The notes under the pieces are model-generated. The model was not told the DNA's origin and did not search any database. It was given only the letters and a program-made list of their open reading frames with translations. The position numbers and the translations under genes are program-made. 64,000 bases of DNA from Portulaca oleracea (lineage: Eukaryota > Streptophyta > Magnoliopsida > Caryophyllales > Portulacaceae), in the NCBI GenBank assembly GCA_029582165.1, contig CM055868.1, positions 15,445,391 through 15,509,390 on the forward strand. The letters run 5' to 3'. Below, piece after piece: positions 10,858-22,599 of this stretch; the first letter of the stretch is position 1; each line of letters opens with the position of its first letter.

Positions 10858-11129
10858 TGTAGGAAAAAATAGGACATACCTAGATGCGGACGCGTATAAA
10901 TCGGATCGGCTCGGATACCATAAGTCTTTCCAACGTGCTTCGTCCTCGCTCACACGCTACCTGGGAGACTTCCCCGGAGGCCACCCATCCTGAGGCTACT
11001 CCCATCCAAGCACGTTTAACTAGCGAGCTCCCAACCGATGAGCTACCTTAAAAAAAAGTACACTTGGTGATATAAGTAGTCATTTCAATATCTTTAAGCT
11101 ACACTTAAGCATATATCCGGGGTGTTACA
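10858..11129 (-). mobile_element. Cassandra TRIM retrotransposon LTR with 5S rRNA-like core
   Basis: On the minus strand the 272-bp sequence begins TGTAACACCCCGG and ends in TACA. A 75-bp core (10968-11042) matches plant 5S rRNA, including AGTTAAACGTGCTTGG and CAGGATGGGTGG, which cover the box A and intermediate-element region of the 5S internal promoter. A 5S-bearing LTR is diagnostic of Cassandra. Immediately downstream (10857-10842, minus) is GTGGTATCCGCGCC, close to a tRNA-Met primer-binding site, so this is a 5' LTR with a short internal remnant. No second LTR is visible downstream and no target duplication was found. Confidence 0.87.
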
Positions 11130-11548
11130 TCACAATTATGATCCCTTCGGATTTTCGATACCAACGAGTGTCAAACACCAAATCAAATCAAACCTAACCA
11201 ATCGTTAATCATCAACCTAATGGTTATCAACTATAAACATGATTATTTCCTAAATAATGAAAATTTTATGTTAGTCTTAACAATTAAAACAAGCATAAGC
11301 ACAACCCAATCAGGAGCGGATGTTTGGGGGGGGGGGCACCAGTCACGGCCATGGCCCTGGCCCACCCTATGATTTTTTTTTTTTAAAAAAAAGAATCATA
11401 TACTTTACTATATATAAGTAAAAAAATTGTATGTTTTTTATAACAAAAAAAATGGTAAATTTAAATACACTTTCCTTGTACATATATACAAACAATAGTT
11501 ACAAACGTACAATTTATCAATTTTGGAAAGTTAATAAAATTACAACCT
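11130..11548. other. Intergenic DNA with a G-run
   Basis: Contains a run of about 11 G near 11327 followed by GC-rich CCATGGCCCTGGCCC and an A/T tract. It may be a transposon end, but no partner end was found. No gene is visible. Confidence 0.4.
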
Positions 11549-12402
11549 CCTTTCTCTCTCCCTCTCTTCTCTCCTCCTCCCCTCTGGCGTGTAATTTTTT
11601 TATGCAAAAGTTGCAGAACTTTTCATTGCAATTAATACAACTCCCCCCCCCCCCCGCAAATTATTATATAACACCGAGTGTACCGTGCTATGAGTGTACG
11701 CATGATAATTTTCCAACTTAGATATTTTCCCAACTTGGATGCATATTTTCCTTTACGCAATGCAGTTTTTCCACCTTGGATGCGTAATTATTATGATATG
11801 ATTGTATCATGATAATTTCCCAACTTGGATGCATATTTCCCCTTACACAGTGCAGTTTTTCCCACCTTGGATGCATATTTTGCCTTACACAATGCACAGT
11901 TGGTGATAAATTTTCTATCATGTAATGCATGTTTTCCAGACTTAGGTGCAGTATTGAAGCACTGCAATGTATATTTATTGCAACATCATATATTTTCCCT
12001 TACACAATGCACAGTTGGATGCAGAATTATCATAATACGAGTGTATCATGATAATATCCCAACTTGGATATTTCCCCAATTTGGATGCATATTTTCTCTT
12101 ACGTTATGCAGTTTTTCTCACCTTGGATGCAGAATGATCATGATATGAGTGTATCATGATAATTTCCCAACTTGGATATTTTCCCAACTTGGATGCATAT
12201 TTTTCCTCACGCAATGCACCTTGAATGCATATTTTCTCACCTTGAATGCATATTTTTATCGAGTGTACCATGCTATGTACACTCGGTCCTTCCGTATAAT
12301 TACTGCCCCCCCTCTCTCTCTCCCCTCTCCTCTCTCCTCTCTCCGTGTAATTGCTTTATGCAAAAGCTGCATAAATTTTTATTGCAATTAATATAACTTT
12401 CT
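11549..12402. repeat. Complex repeat field with about 95-bp flanking direct repeats
   Basis: A block with CT-rich DNA, GTGTAAT, TATGCAAAAG and TTGCAATTAATA occurs at 11549-11642 and again at 12310-12400. Between them, 11700-12260 is built from irregular copies of CCCAACTTGGATGCATATTTT, CTTACACAATGCA and GTATCATGATAAT. It looks like a minisatellite-type core between direct repeats. No coding capacity or known family is recognised. Confidence 0.75.
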
Positions 12403-13188
12403 TGATGCATTAGTGTTGCAATTATTTGAGTCTCAAACTGGAAGAAAGGAGCGGAGCATTCACTGAAGAAAGAGGAAAAAGTTTTACTGACTCACTGTGT
12501 CAAAAACTCATCTAACGTGGAATATGACATGGCATGGCAGAAAAAAAGATTTAATTATCATTACTAAAATAATAAATACTACTCTCTCTGCGTGATTGCC
12601 AAGGCCCAATTGTGAAAAACATCCTTTCACATTTATTGCTAGTAATTTTTTATTTTATTTTTAAAAAAAAGGAGTTTTGTAGGTCCAGCCTTCAGTCTCT
12701 TCTTTCACATATACCAGTGTTTTACTATTGTTTGCGCCCCTTTTTTCATTATTTTCTTTATAAATTGTCCAAAATTGGATAATCGTTTTTAGTTTTTTCC
12801 AACATTTTGTTTATGACATATACTCCATAAATTAGTTAAAATGACAAGTAATATGGGATATAAATGTATAAAAAATGAGATGTAGGCAGTAAAAAAATAT
12901 ATTAAAAAAACGATCCATCTTTAAAAAAAATGATTTCGCTCCCTATTTGAATCAAACAAAAATATATAATTATCAAATTTCATTCCATTTCTTAAAGTTA
13001 TTGGATTTCATTCCATTTTATTCCTTTTTATGAACCAACATGTCTTAAATAATTTATTTTGCAACCCCAAATCAAAATTAAAATCTAAGTCAAAAGTTTA
13101 AAAAAAATCAAAGAGGGTACAAGCGTACAACAACATCTTGAATTAAGGGAAGAAATCGAACCAGTGGGTGTATTATAACAATACTCCC
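12403..13188. other. Intergenic DNA, nothing recognised
   Basis: AT-rich sequence with no conserved frame. The stretch ACTCTCTCTGCGTG near 12580 resembles a decayed Stowaway end, without a visible partner. Confidence 0.4.
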
Positions 13189-13305
13189 TCCGTTTTTGTA
13201 TTATTTGTCACTTGACTAACTGTTACGATTTCCAATATCACTCTTTAATTTATAATTTTTTATATAATATTTTATTAACAATTACAATATTATATTGGTC
13301 ATGCT
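13189..13305. mobile_element. Truncated Stowaway-type MITE
   Basis: Begins TA then CTCCCTCCGTTTTTGTATTATTTGTCA and continues with sequence equal to the inverted right arm of the Stowaway elements at 18.1 kb and 52.9 kb. The opposite terminus is missing. Confidence 0.6.
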
Positions 13306-13359
13306 CTTTTCTGGGGTTAGTTAAATAGTTGTGTGTATAAACGATACCACACGTCCACA

Positions 13360-14210
13360 CTATACTTTGAGGGCGTTGGACAATAATGTACTAAGATTTT
13401 TTTCTTTGACAATAATATATTGAACTAGGGTGTTCGACAATAATGGACCTGAGGCCCTGTTCTTTTCTGCGGTATGGTGTAGTGTGGTGTGGTGGAATTA
13501 TGGTGGGTGTGGTGGAATTGTGGTAGGTTATTGGTACGTGGGGTAGGTGAGGAGAGAGAATGTAAAAAGTAGAGGAGAAAAGTGAGGAGAGAGAAAAGTA
13601 ATGATTTGTGGTAAAGTGTGGTGAGTTGTGGCTAACTGAGGAGAGAGAATGTAAAAAGTAGAGGAGAAAAGTGAGGAGAGAGAAAAATAATGATTTGTGG
13701 TGAAGTGTGGTGAGCTGTGGCTAACTGCGGTATGCTGTGATACCGCAGTTTGTCAACCACAGAAAAGAACAGGGTCTGAATAGATTCCGACGGTGGCTAA
13801 TTCGTTGACGGTCTTACATGATGGGTTGATGAGCAAAAGAAAATAAAATATTTACAAAACTAATGCTAATTTCAACAAGTACAAATGAAATTTAATTATT
13901 TTAATTCCAAATAACACCCCATTACTCCACATCTTTGCTAACATGAACATTGTTTTTTGTTTGCAAAAACAGAATTCATCTTTTCCTATTTGGACTTGCT
14001 CACATAACATTAAATGTTTTAATTTCTTTTGTTATTCAATCCACCAAATAAGACCGTCACCGAGTTAGTCACCATCGAAACCGTTTTGGGTATATTACTG
14101 TCCAATATCCCTATAGTTCAGTATATTATTGTCAAAGAAAAATATTCAGGGCATTGTTGTCCAACATCCCCAAAGTACAATGCATTAGCGTCTAAAACCC
14201 TTTAACAAAT
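13360..14210. mobile_element. Inverted-repeat element (about 200-bp TIRs) hosting a nested MITE
   Basis: The left arm (GGCGTTGGACAATAATGTAC, TTCTTTGACAATAATATA) is mirrored at 14040-14200 (TATTATTGTCAAAGAAAAA, TTGTCCAACATCCCC). The left arm resumes after the 13453-13776 MITE with GACGGTGGCTAATTCGTTGACGG, matching the inverse of CCGTCACCGAGTTAGTCACC on the right. Without the MITE the element is about 525 bp. No coding sequence is visible. Outer ends are approximate. Confidence 0.75.
13453..13776. mobile_element. 324-bp MITE, PIF/Tourist-like TIRs, nested
   Basis: The ends are inverted: GGCCCTGTTCTTTTCTG on the left, CAGAAAAGAACAGGGTC on the right. TGA flanks both sides (13450-13452 and 13777-13779) as a possible 3-bp duplication. 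The interior has repeated GGTGTGGTG and GGAGAGAGAATGTAAAAAG blocks. A relative lies at 45785-46068. The superfamily is inferred from the terminus and 3-bp duplication only. Confidence 0.78.
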
Positions 14211-14814
14211 CACCATTGTACAAGGGTGTCTTAAGACTCCCCATATGTTTGTTAAAGAGGGTTTTTTTTTGCAGGTAGGAGGCGCACCTTGTCAAAGTCA
14301 GTGTGCCAAGGAGGCTCACCGATGTAATTCCCGACTGAAGATAAACAATCAAGCTTGAAATATCTCAATTAGATCAGTCAAGGTAGTTTACAAGACTTAT
14401 TAGATAGGTTGAATGTATTTTACAAGGGAATGGAAATTCAAGAAATGAATATAGCTAAAACTTTCTTGGAATAGAGACACTACCAAGAAGTAGGGGTGAA
14501 CGGTTCCAACCAGGTACCTCCCATGTTAAAATTTATATTGTGAATTTCCTTAGTCTCTTAACTCTTGAAATACTCCAACACCATATGAGCGATAGCATTT
14601 TAGCTTATTACCATTCTATTAACAATCAAAGTGTTGCATTGAATATCGTGAAAAAATAAACTGGACAAATTAATTGGGACGAAAAGAGTATATAATTATG
14701 TATTTTGTCACAATACAAAATTACAGATAAAGCGTTCATTTTATTATAGTTTAAAGGATTAAGTTATAACAATAACAACAACAAACTCTCATTAGCAACA
14801 TGGTTGCGTGCAGT
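14211..14814. other. Intergenic DNA, nothing firm
   Basis: TAGGGGTGAACGGTTCC at 14492 resembles a hAT terminus, but no partner end or 8-bp duplication could be paired with it. No gene is visible. Confidence 0.35.
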
Positions 14815-15480
14815 CTGAGGGGTGAGCGGGTTCCATATTCGGAACCTGGAACCTGGCCGGAACTTGTCAAACGGGTAAGTTCCGGAACCTGAATCAGTCA
14901 AACGGGTAAGGGTAAGGGTAAGGTTCTTGAAATTCAGAAACTTGTCAAATGGGTAAGGGTAAGGGTAAGGGTAAGGGTAAGGTTCATAAACTACTACCCT
15001 GAACCCGAACCTGTAACCTATCAATAAGGGTTAGATTTCGGGTATTGTCACTGAATTTGAAGTTTTCATAGAATTTTAAGCTTGTTATATGACTTAGTTA
15101 TTTTTCGTGAAATTATAATTTATGTTGAGACTTAATATTTATTAAGATTATTTGTAATTTTGTATCATTTGTTTCCGTAAAACCAACTTGTGAGACTATT
15201 TTAAATGTTTGGTTTGTTTGCACTTAAGAGCAATGTGTGATTGATATATAATAGTCACTATATAAATGTTATGGATGAAATAATGACACGTTAAACTTTA
15301 TTATTCATTTAAAAAATGTTACACTTTAGCACAACAAACTTTATTTTTAAATAACATGTCTGAAAATATATTAAGTGTATAGTAGGTGGAAACCCGAAAT
15401 CAGAACCGCGGGTAAAGGTAAAGTTCTTAAAATTTAGGAATCGGTTTAAATGGGTAGGGTTAAAATTTACTAACTCCCCA
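14815..15480. mobile_element. Probable non-autonomous hAT-like element with GGGTAA repeats
   Basis: Starts near GAGGGGTGAGCGGGTTCC, a hAT-like terminus, followed by repeated AACGGGTAAGGGTAAGG units (14868-14986) and, near 15395-15470, related GCGGGTAAAGGTAAAG sequence. The right terminus is unclear and no target duplication was confirmed. Confidence 0.4.
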
Positions 15481-15955
15481 CTAAACTTTGACCAAAAACT
15501 ATTCTAATTATTTTGTAAATTTTGAGTGCCCTGCTTTCCATTAAATTTCCGTTAAAATCATATCAATAAAAAAAAAGTTGACAATTAATCTCACCATCCT
15601 TCTTTTAATTTTCTATAGAAGAAAAATTCTACCAAGTTAAAATTTAATTTAAAACATTTCATATTCCCTCACCTAAATTTCTCATAGTTTGCCTTTCGCC
15701 AATTATAGTTTCATTTCCCTCTCAATCAATTTTTCTTAAATTTGAACAAATTAAAATTAGGAGAGAATTGCTAATTGTAATTTTAGATGGGAGGGAAACC
15801 AATGGTGCCAAAAACTTGGACAAAAATTTCATTTCCCTCCTAAGACTAAAATTTGAGAACAGATACAAAAAAATAAAATAGGTTTTAGGGTTCCACATTT
15901 CCACCTATCCCACGCTCAACCTCACCCACCCACTGATACCGATACCCCTCATTCT
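15481..15955. other. Intergenic DNA, nothing recognised
   Basis: AT-rich with short frames and no family similarity. Confidence 0.4.
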
Positions 15956-15975
15956 CTCTCTCGGCCTTCTCTCCT

Positions 15976-16023
<48 letters not shown>
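15956..16023. repeat. (CT)n microsatellite
   Basis: A CT dinucleotide tract, mostly pure from 15980 on. Downstream (16024-16440) are several overlapping open frames, but none matches a family I know. Confidence 0.95.
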
Positions 16024-16027
<4 letters not shown>

Positions 16028-17837
16028 TGCAGAATTGGAGGTGTCCAAACATTTTCTCGTTCTGAATCTTGGCCTGAATTTCTTGCCTCCATTGCCTGCT
16101 GAAGTTCTCTGAGATGTTCTGGAGAAGGTTGAGGGTGTTGGTTTTGGTATCGGAGGTTGTGGTCGACATTTTTGTTGTGATTTTTGGGGGATGATTTCGA
16201 TGGATAAGGGTTGTAGTTGGTGGACGAATTGGCAGAATAGCTTATTAGATCGTTTTTGCATGGATTTTCTTCCAAAGAGTTGGTATGTGAGTTGAATTCA
16301 TCTGGGTTGCTCTCAGTTTTCCGAAATTTCGTGGTTTTGAGATTGATCTTTGCCCCTATCTCTATGCCTACAATTTGCTTGGTTTCCTCAAGCACATACT
16401 TTTACCATTTTTCTGGGTGTTTCAAACTTCATATCTAGTTTTTTTTTTTTTTTGTGCTTGAATTTCAAGGTTCTTATTTTCAGTTTCCTCAAGCTCCTTC
16501 AATTTGCGTAATAAGTGAGCCAGCAGTAGAATAATGTTAGTGTTTCGTCTTTTAGAAGCTATCTTGTGCGATTAACGTGCTTAAAATTAGTGTCTGTCAA
16601 CTACACATAGCTTATAGTATGATATCATTTGCTTCATCTGCAGGTCTTGGTCTCATTGTCAGAAAAAAAAAACATGTCATATTCTATAACAGGTAGATCC
16701 TTGCCTCCTTCAAGATTTGTTTTATCCCTTTCACTCTTTACGCTCATAAACTCATCTAGTCTTTCTATTTAATAAATATAGCCATCTAATAGTGATCTCT
16801 CATTGGCACAACTTGTCCCATGAATTGGAATTTTCGGCAACCATTTTCAACCAACAATAAAAGGGGTTCCATTTTCAGGTCCTTCAAGCTCACAGCCTGC
16901 GACTGTCTCTTTACTCTCCTTTTTTTCCTAACTGTGCTGATCTGTGCCGATTCTTAAGCCAAATCCCCGCTGCCTATGTAGTACTGCTGCCACTATTTCT
17001 CAACCTTCTGGTTCTGAGACCTCATCGCAAGCACTGCCTATCAAGTAATCTTCGTCTCTATTTTCGTTTTAATTTGGTTGATTTTCATAATTGTCGAATT
17101 CATTGTTCATTTAATGATAAAGTTGGCACTTCACCAGTGCTACATTGTTCATGTATGACATGTCATCACTTACACTTTGTGCGACTTGACAATTTCATGG
17201 AGTGATATAGATGAATACATACGTGAAGCACTAGAAATGTAGAACTTTGGCACTATATGCAGTAATGGTAGGCTGTATATAGCCATGAAGGAGAAATATA
17301 AGTTAGAGATTGAATTTCGATAGAGAAAGTTTGGCTACTTGTGGGTACTCTAAGTCCATTACTGCATCGCATTTCCAGCTTAGTGCATTTGCATAGTTTG
17401 TTGTCTTTTTAAACTTGAGTTTTGTAGAAACCGTAGCTATCATTGAAAGTAAATTGGTTTTGTAATGTTTGCTATTAGATACATGAGCTTTGGATGTTTG
17501 GTGTTGTAATTTTTGTTTTGCAAAAAATCTAGTAGAATTCTTGTTATATTTTTTATTATACTTGATGTGGTAAAATTGATCTTAATCCAAGCTTTGGTTT
17601 TACTTTGTACAGGCGATGATAAAGGGAAGTTTTTATGAGTAAAATTGTTGCAATCAAATTTGCAGATTATTTGTCACTTTTGGACAGACATTGGATGTTG
17701 TATATGTCACTTATGTATTTTTTTCTTTGAAATAGTAAGATATGATTATTGCATTACAAATCTAATGATAATATTTTTGTATAATAGAATATTGTATATA
17801 TTGAGAAACTAATGATCAAAGGTCTTAGAATTTTACT
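16024..17837. other. Intergenic DNA, no gene recognised
   Basis: Base composition is more balanced than its surroundings between 16024 and 17050, so a non-coding transcript or decayed gene is possible. No conserved frame or splice chain could be supported. Confidence 0.35.
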
Positions 17838-18030
17838 AATATGTTCATATTAATTGTCCATTGGCGTTATTAATTTATCAACATATACAATGTTCTAATA
17901 TACGAAAATACTATCATTAGATTCATAACAAAAAATATTGTCATATGAATATAATGATGTGATCTAATAAAATATGTTATTAGAAATTCTAAGTAAAATG
18001 CACATTTTGGACAATTAGTATGAAACAGAG
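17838..18030. mobile_element. Degenerate Stowaway-type MITE
   Basis: Left end TTCATATTAATTGTCC, right end GGACAATTAGTATGAAACAG followed by AGGGAG. The interior has the AATACTATCATTAGATTC block shared by the other Stowaway copies here. Confidence 0.6.
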
Positions 18031-18143
18031 GGAGTTGTAAAATAAGAAAGTAATAATTAACATGTTATTGAAATTACAAGATGACAAACAATATAAAATA
18101 TGAAAAGTCAGATAAAAAGTCAAATAAAAAAAAGAAAGTAATA

Positions 18144-18625
18144 CTCCCTCATTTTCATGTATTTGTCATATTTGAAACTTGTGCCGTCTAATTGTGGACA
18201 TTTTGATAATTTTGTTTTTTAATATATACAATGAGTTGTTATATAAAATTACTAATTTTAGATTTATGTTGAAAAATATTATCGTGAAAGTATAATATTG
18301 TAACTGTTAAAAAATACTACCTCTGTTTTTATTTAAGTGTCACCTAGGTAATTGTGTCAAAAATTTTAACCGTTAATATATTAATTTGTATAATGATTCA
18401 TCGAATAAAATTGATATCATTATATTCGTATTAAAAAGTACTTTTTAAAAGGTATAATATCGTATCTTTTTATAAAAATATTACGTGAGAAATTGTTGAT
18501 TAAAAATGGACCTCAAAAAGCGTGAATGACATAAAAAACGAAGATAATATTATATAAAAAATTATTAATAGAAGAGTGATAGTAATCATGACAATTAATT
18601 AAATGACAAATAATATGAAATGAAG
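18144..18625. mobile_element. Stowaway-type MITE interrupted by another
   Basis: Left end CTCCCTCATTTTCATG, right end inverse TTCATTTCATATTATTTGTC, TA on both sides. Removing the inner element leaves about 253 bp, the same size and order as the intact copy at 52861-53117. Confidence 0.7.
18317..18545. mobile_element. Inner Stowaway-like MITE nested in 18144-18625
   Basis: Ends CTACCTCTGTTTTTATTTAAG and the inverse TCTTCGTTTTTTATGTCATTC, flanked by TA, inserted after AACTGTTAAAAAATA of the outer element. Confidence 0.6.
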
Positions 18626-18719
18626 TACTCTCTCCGTTCTGTATTAATTGACACTTTAACTAATTATTTTTGTTTCAAAATAATTGTCATTTTCCACATT
18701 CAAATACTTAAAATTATTT

Positions 18720-18875
18720 ATATTAATTAATTATACTCCTTTTTTACTTTTCCCTTTATGTAAAACAATACCAACCCACCGCCTCAACATCTTATTTATA
18801 TTAATTGATTAATTAATTTTATTCCTTTTTTATTTTTCCCTTTATAACAATACCAACCCACCGCCTCAACATCCC
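18720..18875. repeat. Tandem duplication of about 85 bp
   Basis: TTCCCTTTAT and AACAATACCAACCCACCGCC occur at about 18740-18792 and again at 18825-18872. Confidence 0.75.
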
Positions 18876-20730
18876 CCCACCCCTCCCCTCCCCCTCCCCT
18901 CTTCTTTTCTCCCCCAAATATCTCTGTGCCGGTAATGTTTTACATCTAGGGAAAAGTACCATGAAGTTGGTGGCTTACATTGCACAAGAGAGGAAGTTGT
19001 GCTTTTCCAACTTTCACTCTAGGGCATGATATGAGAGAGAAAATGCGATACCTGGTGAAAATTGAGGGTGGTTTGAAGAAAGGAATGCATTGGAATTCCA
19101 TGTTTGCAGCATATTGAACCCTAATTGTCGACATGGGAGGAGAAGGTGCTACAAGCTACATTTATGGAGGCTGCTCCAACGACTGAAGAAGAACTAGCGC
19201 GAAAATTTGTTGTGTCTAACTGCAATTTTGTGAAGAACTCGACCAAACTTTGATATTAATATCCTGAGGGATAAAATGTGGTATTGATAATTTGATATCA
19301 AGTTTTGGGATTATCCAAAGAACTGAGTGGACTCACATTTCATACCACAATCGCACACCAGCGGGCGACGAATATCTATTTCGAAAGAGGCATAAACCGG
19401 CAAAATTTGTCCAATGAACCAGAAAAATTTTGCCTGTGTTTTGTCGGATTTTAATATTTATTGAAAATGTGGTATTAATGGAGAAGATGAATAGCGTGGA
19501 AAGAGGATTTTGGAGAAAGAGAAAGTAACATGCAGTAAATGAATGAGTTGAGCCTTGGTAGTTGTGTTACTTTTTCTTCGTTCAATTAAGGAGTGAAGAG
19601 GGAGGTTGTTCCCTGATTACCAAGGAAGGAGAGAGAAGGAGTGAAGAAGGGTAATTAACTTAATTAAGAAGGAGTGAAGAGCCAAGTCATCTGCATACTC
19701 AGCTGAGTTGCTGACTCAGTGAGTCAGTGTAGCATTCTCCGAAGGAATAGGGTGGAGGATAGTTGTCAACTGACGCACAACAGTATTGAAATTACTTGCT
19801 TGTTGTTATAATTTTGTATTTTGACCTTGCTTGTGCTTTTGATGTTTTGGTTTTTAGGATTTGTTTGGACTATATAGCCATATGTGCTTGGGATATATGC
19901 ATTCTAGCGTAGGTTGTCACTTTTGTGTTGTAGTGCACTGACATTCCCACCTTGATGTATAAAATATGGGCTGTTGACCCTACCTATCAAAAAATTAATA
20001 CGACTCTCTCTCTCTCTCTCTCCCCCCCCCCATTTTTTGCATACTTTTCAATTTTGTGTTTTGTGTGCAATTGGATTGGCGTGCAACAATGAAAATTACT
20101 CTCTTTGTGCAATTTCTCTCTACAGTAATATTATTGTGAATACAAATATTGATACTTGTTTGTTCGTAAAGTACTAATATTATTGTTATATTTTTACATA
20201 AAATTTCAACTTGACGTGCAATTGGAACAAGACATTCACGCAACATAAGGTATTTATCACTGAGTTCTACTATTAAATTCTTCTAATATATTTTATTAAT
20301 TAATTGCTTAGATATTTGTTTGTTAATAAAGTGTTAATACACCTAATCATACGAATTGTTTTAAGTAGTGATAAATGATTATTGGAGTATCGTTTTTATT
20401 TAATTTGATTAATGTATATAATAATAGTTAATTTTGATTGAGAATTTTAGTTACTTGACTATAGAATTTATCAATTAAATTAGTACGTATTTTGATTTAT
20501 TAGCGTAGAAGTTCATCTTTTGTTAGTTACGTATATGATTTTTTAGCATATTTCACTAATTTGTATGATTTTGTTTAATTTTGATTAAATATTTAATTGA
20601 TTAGTTTAGTTGATTATAAACCTTAGTTGACGCATATTTAATTGATTAATTTAGTTGATTAGAACCTTATTTAATTTAAAGGTTGTGCTAAATTATTTTA
20701 TCTGCTAAATTTTATAGGTTAATTGAAAGT
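18876..20730. other. Intergenic DNA 5' of the hAT transposase relic
   Basis: No gene recognised. Holds a short (CT)n-C run at 20004-20030. 20030-20730 is AT-rich and may include the 5' part of the hAT element, whose terminus I could not place. Confidence 0.4.
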
Positions 20731-22250
20731 ATGTCAAAACGAACAACCGATTCATTTTTCAAGAAACAAGTGAATGAAAGCACTAGTGCTTCGCCTGTCG
20801 AACAAAATACAAGTTTGCATCCTGAACACCTCAATGTAGGTGTTGAACAATCACAACCTCCTGCTAAATCTCCAAGAGTTGACATCAGGACTTTAGAGAC
20901 GAATGATTTAGTTCATGATCCTGCTTTACGTAAACCGATAAATGATTATCCGTTAAATAAAAGGGATGAAATTCGTATGAAATATATCAAGTTTGGCCTT
21001 TATCAGCCTTTTGAAGAATCTTATAAGTCTTTTGGACTAGAGAGTCATCCTCGTCGGTTTCAATATCATTGGTTTAGGGATTTTCCTTGGTTGGAGTATT
21101 CGTCTACTAAATATGCTGCATATTGCTTTCTGTGCTTTCTTTTTTCAAAAAAGCCAACAGGAAAGTCGGGATCAGAAACATTTACATCTAAAGGATTTAA
21201 TAATTGGAAAAAGGTTCACGATGGCAAGAATTGTGCTTTTTTTACTCATATGGGGAAAGACTCAAATTCAGCTCATAATTTTGCAGTTAAGTGCCTTGAT
21301 AATTTGATGAATCAGTCATGTCATATTGAAAGTGTCATTGAGAAATAAACTACTGAAGAAATTGTGAGCAATAGGTTGCAATTCAAAGCTTCAATTGATG
21401 TTGTGAGATCGTTACTTGTGCTTTTAGAGGCCATGATGAAAGTCTTGATTCGACAATCAATGTAACTTTCTCGAGTTATTGAAACTATTTGCATCATATA
21501 ATGAACAAGTCGATGTTGTTGTTCTAGACAATGCTCCTTCAATTGTTAAGTATACATCTCTAGAAATAATTCAAAAGCAGATTCTTCACATCTTTGCAAG
21601 GAATGTGCAGAAGACAATACGGGAAAAAATTGGAAATTCTAAATTTTGTCTTATTGTAGATGAATCAAAAGACATAGCTAAAAGAGAACAAATGACTATT
21701 GTTGTGAGGTCTATTCATAAAAAGGGGCATGTCTGAGAACGATTTCTAGATTTGGTACATGTCAAAGATACAACGTTCTTAACTCTTAAGAATAAACTCA
21801 GTTTTGTTCTATCTAATCATAATCTCAACATTGGATATATTCGAGGTCAAGGGTATAATGGAGCCAGTAACATGCGTGGTGAATGGAATTGATTACAAGC
21901 ATTGTTTCTTAATGATTGTCCATATGCATATTATGTACATTGCTTAGCTCATCAATTGCAATTAGCTCTTGTTGCTTCAGCGAGAGAAGTGCCAGAAGTC
22001 CACATTCTTCGAGAACTAGGTATTTATTGTGAATACAACTTCTAGCTCTTCTAAACACCATAATGAATTACAAGCAAGACATATTGAAGAGCTAGCACAT
22101 TTAATTGCAATAGGAGAGATTGGTAATGGAATAGGTGCAAATCAAATTGGTACTCTACAACGTCCGAGTCTCCGAGAGATACTAGACGGAGTTTGCACTT
22201 TATGTAGTCTGATAAGATTGATGACCCTAGATACATTGTTCTAGCTCTTC
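20731..22250 (+). pseudogene. hAT-type transposase (TTF zinc finger / DUF4371), broken and truncated
   Basis: Begins MSKRTTDSFFKKQ and reads through a TTF/ZMYM-type zinc finger (FRDFPWLEYSS, AAYCFLCFLF) to a TAA at about 21346, where relatives read Gln. It then continues with a frameshift near 21410-21480 into DUF4371 sequence (LFASYNEQVDVVVLDNAPS, KFCLIVDESKDIAKREQM, DLVHVKDTT, GASNMRGEWN, YYVHCLAHQLQLALV, GANQIGTLQRP). More stops follow (TGA near 21735, TGA near 21890). The C-terminal hAT dimerisation domain is missing. A 55-bp piece around 22042-22100 is repeated at 22239-22297, where the relic ends at another transposon end. Family function is DNA transposition; this copy is dead. Confidence 0.85.
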
Positions 22251-22295
22251 TAAACGCCATAATGAATTACAAGCAAGACATATTAAAGAGCTAGG

Positions 22296-22457
22296 GTTCA
22301 GACAAATTCGGACAATTCGGGTTCGGGTTCGGACACAAAAAAATGTCCGAATTTGAATTCGGACAGGGTTCGAGTTTGGGGATTTAGTCCGAATGTCCGA
22401 ATTGTCCGAACCCGGTTTGACCCGAACTCGATTTTTTGCCACTGCTATCTTGGAGTT
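22296..22457. mobile_element. Partial hAT-type element with TTGTCCGA repeats
   Basis: Made of repeated TTGTCCGAAC/GTTCGGACA blocks. Its right end reads inversely TAGCAGTGGCAAAAAATCG, very like the terminus of the intact MITE at 39297-39594. The left end (TAGGGTTCAGACA) pairs poorly and no 8-bp duplication was found, so it is probably truncated or rearranged. Confidence 0.6.
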
Positions 22458-22599
22458 TATCATGCGTTGAGTTGCAATGTTTGAGACATTTGAACCTTGA
22501 ACTAGTTGGAAGTAGTGACCAAGTGAATAAATGTCATTGAAATCTCCAAATTGTAGTTGCCAGCATAAATATAAAAACTTCGTGCAGTGATAATGTGTT

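Noticed and set aside
10968..11042. 5S rRNA gene
   Set aside because: Only part of the 5S sequence is present and it sits inside a TG...CA LTR, so it is Cassandra, not a functional 5S gene. The same holds for 60168-60240.
14900..14986. GGGTAA tandem units taken for telomeric repeat
   Set aside because: Plant telomere repeat is TTTAGGG. This is a 6-bp unit inside a hAT-like element with other degenerate repeats.
15885..16395. Overlapping minus-strand frames ending in (RE)n
   Set aside because: The RE tail is just the (CT)n microsatellite read backwards. The rest matches no family and has no splice support.
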